Source of the DNA: Flavobacteriales bacterium UBA6693
GTDB taxonomy: Bacteria; Bacteroidota; Bacteroidia; Flavobacteriales; Weeksellaceae
Assembly (NCBI GenBank): GCA_002454815.1
Contig: DKJL01000017.1
Coordinates: forward strand, 1 to 64,000
DNA length: 64,000 bases
Reading direction: 5' to 3'
Part shown: positions 1 to 7,142 of the stretch, one piece after another
Numbering within the stretch: the first letter of the stretch is position 1
Layout: every line of letters starts with the position of its first letter
The notes under the pieces: model-generated
Told to the model about the DNA's origin: nothing
What the model saw: the letters and a program-made list of their open reading frames with translations, nothing else
The model's database searches: none
Made by a program: the position numbers and the translations under genes

Positions 1-97
1 GCTGCTAACGTTTTGCGGCTTGGCGAAGGCTGCCTAACGGATACTTAATTTTCGAACAAATTATAATGGCAGCTTTTGCCAAACCGCTGTTATGTGC
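1..97. repeat. attC-like cassette junction site A
   Basis: This is an imperfect palindrome of about 95 bp. The left arm starts at GCTAAC (4-9) and carries GCGGCTTGGCGAAGGCTGCC. The right arm carries GGCAGCTTTTGCCAAACCGC and ends in GTTATGTGC (89-97). The arms pair at about 17 of 20 positions. The AAC and GTT ends and the fold resemble the R'' and R' boxes of integron attC sites. It is the leftmost visible site, so the array continues beyond the window. Confidence 0.7.
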
Positions 98-136
98 TGG
101 GCGGTTTAGCAGCACTAAATTTAATTTGAAAACGAA

Positions 137-325
137 ATGAGAGATTTACCATTAGAAGACCATATTATTGGAATTGCTAAAATTCTAAAAGTGACCGAGA
201 AAGAAGTGATGCAAGTTATTTTTGACGCATTTGAAAACACATCAGATGAAAATGATGAAATACTTGACGATGCTTATTGGGAATTTCAAGACGATAATAA
301 GGTTGATACGAAGACTGTCAGTTAG
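137..325 (+). CDS. small acidic cassette protein of unknown function
   Basis: This encodes 62 residues that are rich in Asp and Glu in the second half, with no membrane segment or signal peptide. I do not recognise the family. The N-terminal half looks like a short helical bundle and the C-terminal half is strongly acidic. It fills a cassette of about 250 bp (89-338) between sites A and B. It is the only gene of the array on the plus strand. The ATG lies about 48 bp inside the cassette. The coding assignment rests on the ORF filling the cassette, so it is moderately sure. Confidence 0.5.
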   Translation: MRDLPLEDHIIGIAKILKVTEKEVMQVIFDAFENTSDENDEILDDAYWEFQDDNKVDTKTVS

Positions 326-329
326 CCTT

Positions 330-465
330 GCACACAACGTTTTCGGGCTTTGCGTTCGGGCGGGTTTCGGAGCACAAAGTTTCAAATTATTACTAAAGTT
401 CATTAGAAGCACATAGCTCAAAGTTTGCACGTCAGCCCGCCTGACGCAAAACCCGTGTTATAGGC
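330..465. repeat. attC-like cassette junction site B
   Basis: The left boundary GCACACAAC is at 330-338 and the right boundary GTTATAGGC at 457-465. The arms read CGGGCTTTGCGTTCGGGCGGG and CCCGCCTGACGCAAAACCCG and pair almost fully, with one extra base in the left arm that resembles an extrahelical base. The centre contains GCACGTCAGCCCGCC, which is shared with site C. Sites B and C are the most alike of the six. Confidence 0.75.
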
Positions 466-484
466 TGTTGTTTTTTGTCTATCG

Positions 485-751
485 TCATTTTGTTGTTCGT
501 CTTATACCAAAAATAAGCCCTGCAATAATTCCTGTCATAAAAGTTAAACCTAAATTTAAAATTGTCGGTGTCGGGTGAAAACCTTCTGCTGCTGTCAATT
601 CATAAAAGAGGTCAAAAATTTTATTCGTGTCGTGTGAATAATAGTAACATTCGTCAGGAATAATTATTCTTTCCAAAATGAAGAAATTCAAAACGAATGT
701 TATCACAAGTCCTAATATACAAAACCCTATAATTTTAAAAATTCTCTTCAT
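485..751 (-). CDS. small membrane protein of a cassette gene pair
   Basis: This encodes 88 residues from an ATG at 751. That start is chosen because it overlaps the stop of the upstream gene as ATGA, which points to translational coupling. A longer open frame exists upstream but runs through the neighbouring gene. The protein has an N-terminal hydrophobic helix after a short basic stretch (MKRIFK) and a second hydrophobic segment near the C-terminus before a basic RRTTK end, so two membrane spans are likely with a mostly polar loop between. I do not recognise the family. The stop lies about 20 bp from site B, as is usual for cassette genes. Confidence 0.55.
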   Translation of the reverse strand: MKRIFKIIGFCILGLVITFVLNFFILERIIIPDECYYYSHDTNKIFDLFYELTAAEGFHPTPTILNLGLTFMTGIIAGLIFGIRRTTK

Positions 752-1086
752 CTTATTTGTCCGTTTATAAGAATTGCAATGAAAAGTCCGAAGCAAACAA
801 GTAGCGTGTATAAAATGTTTGTCTTGTCTTTTTTTATTAGTTGTCTTGCCAAAACTGTTAATGCAATAGTGAACAAAATTCCTTCTGCCAGCATTACGGA
901 CGAATACAAATTTGGCGTGCCGTAATACCAAGGGTTTTCGTTAATCGGTCCCCAAGGATAATTGTCTATTTGTTTTTTTATTTTAACTGTCCACCATTCA
1001 CTAAACGACAAAACTGTCAGTAGTCCGAAAAAGGCTGTCGCCAAAATCGTCCCTGCCCAGAATATTATGTTTTTCGTGGTAGTCAT
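748..1086 (-). CDS. small multi-pass membrane protein in a cassette
   Basis: This encodes 112 residues with about three hydrophobic segments: one near residues 7-28, one in the middle (about 62-82) and one near the C-terminus. A Trp/Pro-rich loop (WGPINENPWYYGTP) lies between the first two. I do not recognise the family. It is the first gene of a two-gene cassette (457-1103) and its stop overlaps the next start. The ATG lies only about 15 bp inside the cassette boundary, the short spacing common in integron cassettes. Confidence 0.6.
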   Translation of the reverse strand: MTTTKNIIFWAGTILATAFFGLLTVLSFSEWWTVKIKKQIDNYPWGPINENPWYYGTPNLYSSVMLAEGILFTIALTVLARQLIKKDKTNILYTLLVCFGLFIAILINGQIR

Positions 1087-1089
1087 TTA

Positions 1090-1235
1090 CAATAGCCTAT
1101 AACGTTTTCGGGCTTTGCGTTCGGGCGGGTTTCGGAACACAAAACTGTCTGCCAGCACTGAACTTGAATAGAGGCACAAAGCTCCAAGTTTGCACGTCAG
1201 CCCGCCTGACGCAAAACCCGTGTTAGCAGCTGTAT
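1090..1235. repeat. attC-like cassette junction site C
   Basis: The left boundary CAATAGCCTATAAC is at 1090-1103 and the right boundary GTTAGCAGCTGTAT at 1222-1235. The arms are nearly identical to those of site B. The central part carries CAGCACTGAACTTGAATAG and GCACGTCAGCCCGCC, motifs shared in variant form with sites B, D, E and F. Confidence 0.75.
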
Positions 1236-1253
1236 TTCTAAGTCCGTCCGTCA

Positions 1254-1961
1254 TTATATTTTCGTTTTAAGCACTTTTTTTAATGTATATCCAATTTCTG
1301 TCAAATAAATGATTAAATCCCCACCTTCAACCACATACTTGTCAGACATTTTGTAGTCGTCTTGGTCTCGAACAGAAACTCTCTCTGTCTCGGTCGCACA
1401 AATGCCTGAGGTAATTAAGCTGTTCTGAAAGTCAGAAATTCCTTTATCGTATTGTGTTATTGTGGTTTCTATGTCCTTAATGTCCGTATCAATAAACTGT
1501 TCAAGGTCCTGAATGAGTAATTTTTGAATAATAGCAGAACACCGCAAAAATTGAGAGTAGTAAATTTCTTCGTTCAGAAATGCCTTGAATAGAACAGCAA
1601 TATATTTTGCTGTGTAATGGTCGTCACTTTTGTCAATTATATAAAGTAGCTTTTCTCCAACCTTGATTTTTTGTATTTCTGATTTGTCTATTTCCGTAAT
1701 CAACTTCTCACGTCTTGTCTGGTCAATGTCATTAAGTTCAGATATGAAATAGATTAGTTTTTTGATTAAAAGTCTGTCATTAAGGCTAATTGCAGTTTTT
1801 GTCAAACCAACGATAGTTCCAATAATTGGAATGTCTTTTAATAAACCATCATTTAACAAAGTGTCAGAAAATGTCTCTGCCAAGTCTATAGTCACGCTTT
1901 GTAAGTCAGAGTCCTTTAAGGTCTGTTCTAATGAGTTTGATAGTTTTTTTATTTCATTCAT
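1254..1961 (-). CDS. cassette protein of unknown function, 235 residues
   Basis: This is a single-gene cassette (1222-2002). The protein is mostly helical, with a Gly/Ile-rich stretch (IPIIGTIVGLTK) near residues 44-55 that could be a short membrane-associated or amphipathic hairpin. A charged helical core follows, and the tail ends in a basic VLKTKI. There is no signal peptide. I do not recognise a characterised family. Single-gene cassettes of this type often carry defence or stress genes, but nothing in this sequence shows such a role. The start at 1961 is about 40 bp inside the cassette edge and the stop is about 20 bp from site C. Confidence 0.65.
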   Translation of the reverse strand: MNEIKKLSNSLEQTLKDSDLQSVTIDLAETFSDTLLNDGLLKDIPIIGTIVGLTKTAISLNDRLLIKKLIYFISELNDIDQTRREKLITEIDKSEIQKIKVGEKLLYIIDKSDDHYTAKYIAVLFKAFLNEEIYYSQFLRCSAIIQKLLIQDLEQFIDTDIKDIETTITQYDKGISDFQNSLITSGICATETERVSVRDQDDYKMSDKYVVEGGDLIIYLTEIGYTLKKVLKTKI

Positions 1962-1990
1962 TAATTACTGTCTTTGTCGTGTCTGTTAAT

Positions 1991-2130
1991 ATAGCTGCTA
2001 ACGTTTTGCAGCTTGGCGAAGTGGCGGACTTTGAAGCACTTACTTTCAATTTAGCACTAATGTTCATTTGAAAACCAAATGTTCAATTTAGCACTGAACC
2101 CGCCATTTTGCCAAAGTGCTGTTATGCGTT
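1991..2130. repeat. attC-like cassette junction site D
   Basis: The left boundary ATAGCTGCTAAC is at 1991-2002 and the right boundary GTTATGCGTT at 2121-2130. The left arm contains GCTTGGCGAAG, as in site A, and the right arm contains TTTTGCCAAAGTGC. The centre has two copies of TTCAATTTAGCACT separated by about 40 bp, an internal repeat not seen in the other sites. Confidence 0.7.
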
Positions 2131-2157
2131 CGCCCTTCTTTTCTGTAGTGTTTGTTC

Positions 2158-3288
2158 TCATATAAGTGTCAATAAATAACCCATTAATGAACCGCCCAAA
2201 ACCACAAACGCACTATTTAATTTTCTGTAACCAAATGCAATTGTAATACTTAAAACCGCAATTAGAATTGTCCGCCAGTCTGTTATTGTGTCTTTACCCA
2301 TTTCAAAACAAACGGCTACGATAATGGCTACCGAAGCTACATTAACTGCGTCAAGAAAGGCTGAAAATAATTTTGAGTTTCGCATTTTCTTTACTATTGG
2401 ATTGAGCAAGGCTACAAAAACAAATGAAGGTAAAAATATAGCGATTGTCGAAACGATTGCTCCTGTAAAACCATTAATTTGATAGCCGATAAAAGTTACT
2501 GAAGAAAAAACGGGTCCAGGTGTGAATTGTCCAACAGCAATGGCATCAATTAATTGTTGTCTTGTTAAAAGTCCGGTTGAAACTAATTCTGTATCGAGAA
2601 AAGCAAACAAAACATATCCGCTTCCATAAAGTATGGCACCGATTTTTAAAAATATCCAAAACAATTTTGAGTTTGTGGCAGATAGTATTGTTGTATTTGT
2701 GATTTGTAATAAAGTTAATGGCAAAATACTGTTGATGTTCTTTTGTTTATTATTTCGTATGTATGCCAAAAACAACGCAAAAAAACCTGCCCCAAACATT
2801 AAATAAATTTCGTTAATGTTGAACAATGAACAAATCAAAACTATTATTCCGAGTACGATAAGTTCTGTCGATTTTAGAGATTTTTTTGCCAATGGAAAAA
2901 TTGCTCCCAATATAATGGCAATAATGGCTGGTTTTATACCGTATACAAAAGGTTGTACTTCGGGAAGTTGTCCGTACTGTTTATATAGGTAGGCAAAAAT
3001 ACCAGTAATGAAAACGGCTGGTAAAATAAAACAAAGACCTGCAATAATTAAACCTCTCCATCCACCTTTTTCGTGTCCGATATGGATTGCCATTTCCGTA
3101 CTATTGGGTCCAGGAATTAAATTTGTCGCACCAATTAGGTCAAGAAAATGTTGTTCGGTAAGCCATTTTCTTTTTTCAACGACTTCTTCTTGCATCATCG
3201 CTATATGAGCCGCAGGACCACCAAAACCAATAATACCAAGTTTTAGAAAAAGTTTGGCAATATCTTTTATATCTGCTTTATTTTCCAT
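2158..3288 (-). CDS. chrA: ChrA-type chromate transporter
   Basis: ChrA proteins of the CHR family move chromate out across the inner membrane and lower its toxicity. This is a full two-domain form of 376 residues with about ten hydrophobic segments. Each half carries the family signature: FGGPAAHIAMM with LIPGPNSTEMAIHIG in the first half, and GSGYVLFAFL with AVGQFTPGPVFSSVTFIGYQ in the second. It is the last gene of a three-gene cassette, and its start overlaps the doxX-like gene by 11 bp. Substrate is inferred from the family, and sulfate or other oxyanions cannot be excluded. Confidence 0.9.
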   Translation of the reverse strand: MENKADIKDIAKLFLKLGIIGFGGPAAHIAMMQEEVVEKRKWLTEQHFLDLIGATNLIPGPNSTEMAIHIGHEKGGWRGLIIAGLCFILPAVFITGIFAYLYKQYGQLPEVQPFVYGIKPAIIAIILGAIFPLAKKSLKSTELIVLGIIVLICSLFNINEIYLMFGAGFFALFLAYIRNNKQKNINSILPLTLLQITNTTILSATNSKLFWIFLKIGAILYGSGYVLFAFLDTELVSTGLLTRQQLIDAIAVGQFTPGPVFSSVTFIGYQINGFTGAIVSTIAIFLPSFVFVALLNPIVKKMRNSKLFSAFLDAVNVASVAIIVAVCFEMGKDTITDWRTILIAVLSITIAFGYRKLNSAFVVLGGSLMGYLLTLI

Positions 3289-3709
3289 CTTTCATTATCT
3301 TTTTGTCAAGCGACCACAACCCACCGCCTTTTATTAAAAGAAAAATACTACCTAAAAGCATTGCCCAATCTGTTCGGCTACCGTGAAGCAATTCCCAAAA
3401 GCCTTTTTCCAAATAGACTTCTGATTTTGTCGTTGCAAATGCAACAAGCATAATAATAATTAAAGGAATACTTGCCAATCTTGTTAGAAAACCCAATAAA
3501 ATTAATACACCACAAAGTATTTCAAACGTGCCTACAAAACTTCCTAAAAATTCGGATGAAGGCAAACCAATTTTTTCAAATCGTCCTGCTCCACGAATGG
3601 CAGGAAATAAAAACTTTTGAATTCCTTCGGATAAAAAAACTGCTCCAACAATTAAACGGATTATGATTGTTGTCTGCGAATTGTCTGTATGAATGAGTTT
3701 CTTGAACAT
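3278..3709 (-). CDS. DoxX family membrane protein
   Basis: This encodes 143 residues with four hydrophobic segments in the DoxX/DoxD layout: a first helix with FLSEGIQKFLFP, then FEILCGVLILLGFLTR, then a pair of C-terminal helices. DoxX-like proteins are inner-membrane proteins linked to respiratory or redox functions, often in stress operons. The start at 3709 is chosen because it follows the upstream stop by a single base. A longer frame would begin inside the upstream gene. It sits in one operon with a CxxCH lipoprotein and chrA, so a redox or membrane role in oxyanion resistance is plausible but inferred. Confidence 0.85.
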   Translation of the reverse strand: MFKKLIHTDNSQTTIIIRLIVGAVFLSEGIQKFLFPAIRGAGRFEKIGLPSSEFLGSFVGTFEILCGVLILLGFLTRLASIPLIIIMLVAFATTKSEVYLEKGFWELLHGSRTDWAMLLGSIFLLIKGGGLWSLDKKIMKDGK

Positions 3710-3710
3710 A

Positions 3711-4223
3711 TTACTTTTTAAATGGTGATTGTCTTTCTGTGGGAATTTGAACATTGAAAAATGGCACTTTTTCCATTGAGTGGCAACTATTACAGTTGAT
3801 AGTCATGGTTTGAAAGTTTTTATTGAAAATTTCAGCATCCTTTTTTTCTATCGATTTTTTCATTACAGGTAATGCGTAATTCAAAAAGTGTTCAGCCGAT
3901 TTTGCTCTTTTGGGTCTTCGTTCTAATCCGTTTTCAATTGTGATCTTAATTTTTTCCAATTGATAGTCGGCATATTCCCAATTTTGGTCTTGTCCCGCCC
4001 AATACAATTCTTGATAACGATAACCTGTTTCAATCATTGCGTTGTCAAAACCACGAAATTGTTTTTCTATAGTCTTGATTTTTTCGTTTTCTGTTCCTTT
4101 AATCCAATCGCCTTGTGCGGTTTCTTTCTTTGTCTGTTGGTTACAGGCAAAAAGTCCGAGTGATAATATGAGAATAATTTGTGTTTCATTTTCTGTCGTT
4201 TCAATGTTTTCGCTGTCGTTCAT
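3711..4223 (-). CDS. cytochrome c-like lipoprotein with a CxxCH motif, first gene of the chrA cassette
   Basis: The protein has a hydrophobic stretch followed by LFACNQQ, a lipobox, and near its C-terminus NCNSCH, a single heme c attachment motif. A heme-binding periplasmic or outer-leaflet lipoprotein is therefore likely. The start is uncertain. ATG at 4223 gives 170 residues with an acidic segment before the hydrophobic part, which is odd for a signal peptide. An ATG at 4187-4189 would give a normal MKHK signal if one extra A were present near 4178, so a one-base frameshift or a sequencing error in an A run is possible. It is the first gene of a three-gene cassette. Confidence 0.65.
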   Translation of the reverse strand: MNDSENIETTENETQIILILSLGLFACNQQTKKETAQGDWIKGTENEKIKTIEKQFRGFDNAMIETGYRYQELYWAGQDQNWEYADYQLEKIKITIENGLERRPKRAKSAEHFLNYALPVMKKSIEKKDAEIFNKNFQTMTINCNSCHSMEKVPFFNVQIPTERQSPFKK

Positions 4224-4228
4224 AGGGT

Positions 4229-4370
4229 GACGCATAACGTGCCGCGTATTGGCGATGGGCGGGATTTTTAGCACTGAACTTTAATCGAAGAACAGAAGTT
4301 GAATTTTGCACTTCCGTTGATACGAAGCCGTTCAGCCCGCCTATTGCCAATACGATGTTGTACGACGTAG
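4229..4370. repeat. attC-like cassette junction site E
   Basis: The left boundary GACGCATAAC is at 4229-4238 and the right boundary GTTGTACGACGTAG at 4357-4370. The arms are GTATTGGCGATGGGCGGG and CCCGCCTATTGCCAATAC, which pair at 16 of 18 positions. Their sequence differs from sites A-D but the changes are matched in the opposite arm, so the fold is kept while the sequence drifts. The motif TTTTTAGCAC is shared with site F. Confidence 0.75.
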
Positions 4371-5234
4371 TTATGTTTTGGGTTTTAGTCCAGCTAAATA
4401 TTTTCGTATGTCATTTTCTAATTTATCCGGGTATTTGTACTCTAATTTTTTTGACAATTCAGTTCCTATTTCTGAAACTAAATCAGTCATTGAAAATAGA
4501 GCAGTCCAATTTTCCTTTATATCGCTCCCTGAAAATGTTTGTTCTGTTTTAGCCCACATTTCCTGGTTAAGATACTTTTTGAAAAGTCGTCCATATTTAT
4601 TGGTCGTTATGTTCCAATTGTGTTCACTTGCAATGTGCCATTCAATTAAAGGAATTAGATATTCTGTGCGAATAACGGTTTCCGACATAAATTTCGCATA
4701 GAATATTTCATCTCTCACAAGACACTTTGCCACGTAAGTTGTGTCCCACCAAAAATCGTTTATTAGATTTTGAAACTCTTTTTCAGACGGTTTTTTGATA
4801 ATGGAAATTTGATAAGTTGGTTTCAGCATTTGCTTTGTAATACCATCTTTATCAATTAAAATTTTATAACCAATATCCCAATCTTCTGGTAATTCTTTCT
4901 CTTGCGTTTCCTTTATAAATTTTGATTTGCTGTAAAGTTTAAAATCTACTTTCACACCGTCTTCATAAAGTAGCATTTTCATTGCGTGTTTATGGTTAAA
5001 ACAACTTTCGTCTTCTTCAATCATAGCAATTGGATTTCCGAATTTAAGCGTCCAGCTTTTGTCTGAAATGTAATTTGTATTATCCTCAAAAACAAATTCA
5101 ATGTCTAAATCACTAAATTCGTCAACAAGTGCTAAAGGATTTACAAGTGAACTTGTCAGAAGAAGAACTCTTACATCTTCGTTTTTCTCCGACCATTCTA
5201 TAATTGTTCTTAACTTTTCTTCTCTGACTTTCAT
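4371..5234 (-). CDS. ANT(6)/AadE-like aminoglycoside nucleotidyltransferase
   Basis: Enzymes of the AadE family adenylylate streptomycin at the 6 position. The 287-residue protein has the nucleotidyltransferase pattern: LLTSSLVNP near residue 27, then DEFSDLDIEF with the metal-binding DxD, then VDFKLY with a third acidic residue. The C-terminal helical part (FWWDTTYVAKCLVRDEIFYAK) is typical of the family. The start at 5234 (MKVREEKL) is chosen because the longer frame reads into the cassette junction. It is the only gene of the cassette 4357-5267. Resistance is inferred and not shown here, since family members differ in substrate. Confidence 0.85.
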   Translation of the reverse strand: MKVREEKLRTIIEWSEKNEDVRVLLLTSSLVNPLALVDEFSDLDIEFVFEDNTNYISDKSWTLKFGNPIAMIEEDESCFNHKHAMKMLLYEDGVKVDFKLYSKSKFIKETQEKELPEDWDIGYKILIDKDGITKQMLKPTYQISIIKKPSEKEFQNLINDFWWDTTYVAKCLVRDEIFYAKFMSETVIRTEYLIPLIEWHIASEHNWNITTNKYGRLFKKYLNQEMWAKTEQTFSGSDIKENWTALFSMTDLVSEIGTELSKKLEYKYPDKLENDIRKYLAGLKPKT

Positions 5235-5253
5235 TTTGTTTGGTTCGGTTTTA

Positions 5254-5400
5254 CTATGTCGTACAACGGTTTGGGTATTGCCGCAGTGGGGGATTTTTAG
5301 CACCAAAGCTCAATAGAAGCACTATCGTTTGTTTACGCACGAAAGTTTCATAGAAGCACGTCAGCCCCCATTGCGGCAATACCTTGTTAGCGGCTGTATT
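5254..5400. repeat. attC-like cassette junction site F
   Basis: The left boundary CTATGTCGTACAAC is at 5254-5267 and the right boundary GTTAGCGGCTGTAT at 5387-5400. The arms GGTATTGCCGCAGTGGGGG and CCCCCATTGCGGCAATACC match at 18 of 19 positions, the best fold in the array. The centre carries TTTTTAGCACC and two copies of ATAGAAGCAC, and GCACGTCAGCCCCC leads into the right arm. This is the junction after the first cassette as counted from the recombinase side. Confidence 0.8.
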
Positions 5401-5405
5401 TTTTG

Positions 5406-6992
5406 TCAAAGTGCAATTTTCCGTTCTATATTTATTTGTTCTAAAAATGTTTCATCGTGCGACACAACAATGATTGTCCCTTGATATTCATTTATTGCTG
5501 CCGTCAGTATTTCAACATTCTGAATGTCTAAATTATTTGTTGGTTCGTCAAAAATAATAATATCTGGCGACTTACTGTTAATTGTCAAGCAACAAAGTAA
5601 CAAACGCATTCTTTCGCCACCACTCAAAGCACTACAAGATTTGTCCCAATCATTTTTTGTAAACAAAAAGCGGTTTAGTCGGATTTTGATTTCGTGTTCT
5701 TGTAATGCAGAAACATTGAAGTGTTGAGCTTGTTCGTAAACTTTCAGTTTGTTGTCAAGCAAAGAATAGTCTTGGTCAATGTAAACCGCTTTGTTGTCTG
5801 CTCGGTAAATTGTTCCTGCTTGTGGTTCAATGTCGCCCAAGATGAGTTTTATCAAAGTTGTTTTTCCTGAACCATTTTTTCCTTTCAATGCAATTCGTTC
5901 GCCACTTGTAATTTGAAAATTCAAATTGTCTTTCCAAAGCGGTTGTGTGTTGTAAGCATAATTGATATTTGTTGCCGTAAACAAAATTTTTCCTTTGTGT
6001 AACGCAGAATTGTCAAAACCGAATTTCATTTTGTCAATGTCGGGCAAGGAAGAACGAAGTTCTTGCAAGTCTTGCGAAATGCCACCAATTTTTTCAGCGT
6101 GAACACTTTTGAGTTTTGATGTGCTATTTTCGGCATTGTTTCGCAAAGTGTTCATCATTATTCGGGCAACTCCTGCTTTTTCTTGTTTGACTTTTCCACG
6201 ACTGTCTAATTTTTGTTGTCGTTCCAATGTTTCCCGTTCTTTTTCTTTGGCTTTTCGCAACGCTTTTTCTTTGCTTTGAATGTCTTGGCTCAAAGCATTG
6301 TTTTCAATTTGCTTTTGTTCTTTGTAAAAGTCGTAATTACCACCATAAACTTTAATTCCGTGTTTGCCTAATTCAAAAACCGTATTTAGAAAGTTCAATA
6401 ACTTTCTGTCGTGGCTTACAACAATCAAAGTGCTTTTTGTTGTTTGAATAAAGTCATATAAAAGTTGTCTGCCCGAAATGTCCAAATGATTGCTTGGCTC
6501 GTCCAACAAAACCAATTCGTGTTGATGAATAGAAATTCCCGCCAAAAAAACTTTTGTTTTTTGTCCACCACTTAACGTTTCCATTTTTTGCGATAATTCT
6601 AAGTCGTTTAATTGCCAATAATTAAGGGCTTCTTTGCAACGGTCTTCTATTGTCCAATCGTCATTCAGCAAATTGAAATTTTCTTCGCTTGTGTTTCCGT
6701 TCAAAATGTCTTTCAAAGCGTTCAATTTGTCTTCAATTCGCAACGCTTGTGCTATTGTCAAATGATTGAATTGTCCGAAAATTTGCGGAACATAATACGG
6801 CTCTGCTTCAATATTTATTTGTCCGCTTGAAGGTTGAAGTTCGCCTGCAATAATTTTGAACAAGGTAGATTTTCCTACTCCGTTGTTGCCAATTAACGCT
6901 GTCTTTTCGTGATTGTTTACTGTCAAATTGATGTTGCTAAACAGTAAATCTTTGCTTGGGTGTGTATATGAAATGTTTTGTAAAATCAACAT
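5406..6992 (-). CDS. cassette-borne ABC-F ATPase, possible ribosome protection factor
   Basis: ABC-F proteins are soluble twin-ATPase proteins that act on the ribosome. Some remove antibiotics bound at the peptidyl transferase centre. This one has 528 residues and no membrane segment. The first ATPase has Walker A GNNGVGKST, signature LSGGQKTK and Walker B LVLLDEPSNHLD. A charged coiled-coil linker (about residues 235-300) follows. The second ATPase has GKNGSGKTT, LSGGERMR and IIIFDEPTNNLD. It fills the first cassette next to the decayed recombinase, and its stop lies 6 bp from site F. Its position in an array with other resistance-like genes suggests drug protection, but the substrate cannot be read from the sequence. 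Confidence 0.88.
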   Translation of the reverse strand: MLILQNISYTHPSKDLLFSNINLTVNNHEKTALIGNNGVGKSTLFKIIAGELQPSSGQINIEAEPYYVPQIFGQFNHLTIAQALRIEDKLNALKDILNGNTSEENFNLLNDDWTIEDRCKEALNYWQLNDLELSQKMETLSGGQKTKVFLAGISIHQHELVLLDEPSNHLDISGRQLLYDFIQTTKSTLIVVSHDRKLLNFLNTVFELGKHGIKVYGGNYDFYKEQKQIENNALSQDIQSKEKALRKAKEKERETLERQQKLDSRGKVKQEKAGVARIMMNTLRNNAENSTSKLKSVHAEKIGGISQDLQELRSSLPDIDKMKFGFDNSALHKGKILFTATNINYAYNTQPLWKDNLNFQITSGERIALKGKNGSGKTTLIKLILGDIEPQAGTIYRADNKAVYIDQDYSLLDNKLKVYEQAQHFNVSALQEHEIKIRLNRFLFTKNDWDKSCSALSGGERMRLLLCCLTINSKSPDIIIFDEPTNNLDIQNVEILTAAINEYQGTIIVVSHDETFLEQINIERKIAL

Positions 6993-7020
6993 AATTCCTT
7001 TCGTTAAAGATTAAACAATA

Positions 7021-7043
7021 CAGCAACCGCTTTGCGGTTGTTG
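7021..7043 (-). promoter_or_regulatory. leader hairpin upstream of the cassette ABC-F gene
   Basis: CAACCGC (7024-7030) and GCGGTTG (7034-7040) form a perfect 7-bp stem with a three-base loop, extendable to 10 bp with one mismatch. On the minus strand it is followed by a T-rich stretch about 30 bases before the ABC-F start. The predicted leader also contains ATGTAA, a start codon directly followed by a stop. Attenuation of antibiotic-responsive ABC-F genes is known in other bacteria, but the role here is inferred. Confidence 0.35.
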
Positions 7044-7103
7044 TTCTGATATGTCTGAAAGAAATTATTTTTTACATTCTGTCGTAAGTTGATTTTTGTG
7101 TCT

Positions 7104-7112
7104 GCAAATATA
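7104..7112 (-). promoter_or_regulatory. candidate -7 box for the cassette ABC-F gene
   Basis: The minus strand reads TATATTTGC, a full match to the Bacteroidota -7 consensus TAnnTTTG. It lies inside the cassette about 110 bp upstream of the ABC-F start. No good -33 TTTG is seen at the expected spacing, so the call is tentative. Confidence 0.35.
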
Positions 7113-7142
7113 TAAACTTTCTGTTTAGCACGGTCGTTCGTA

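Noticed and set aside
330..1235. A CRISPR array, suggested by recurring repeats
   Set aside because: Repeats are over 95 bp, palindromic and separated by genes rather than by short unique spacers, and no cas genes are present.
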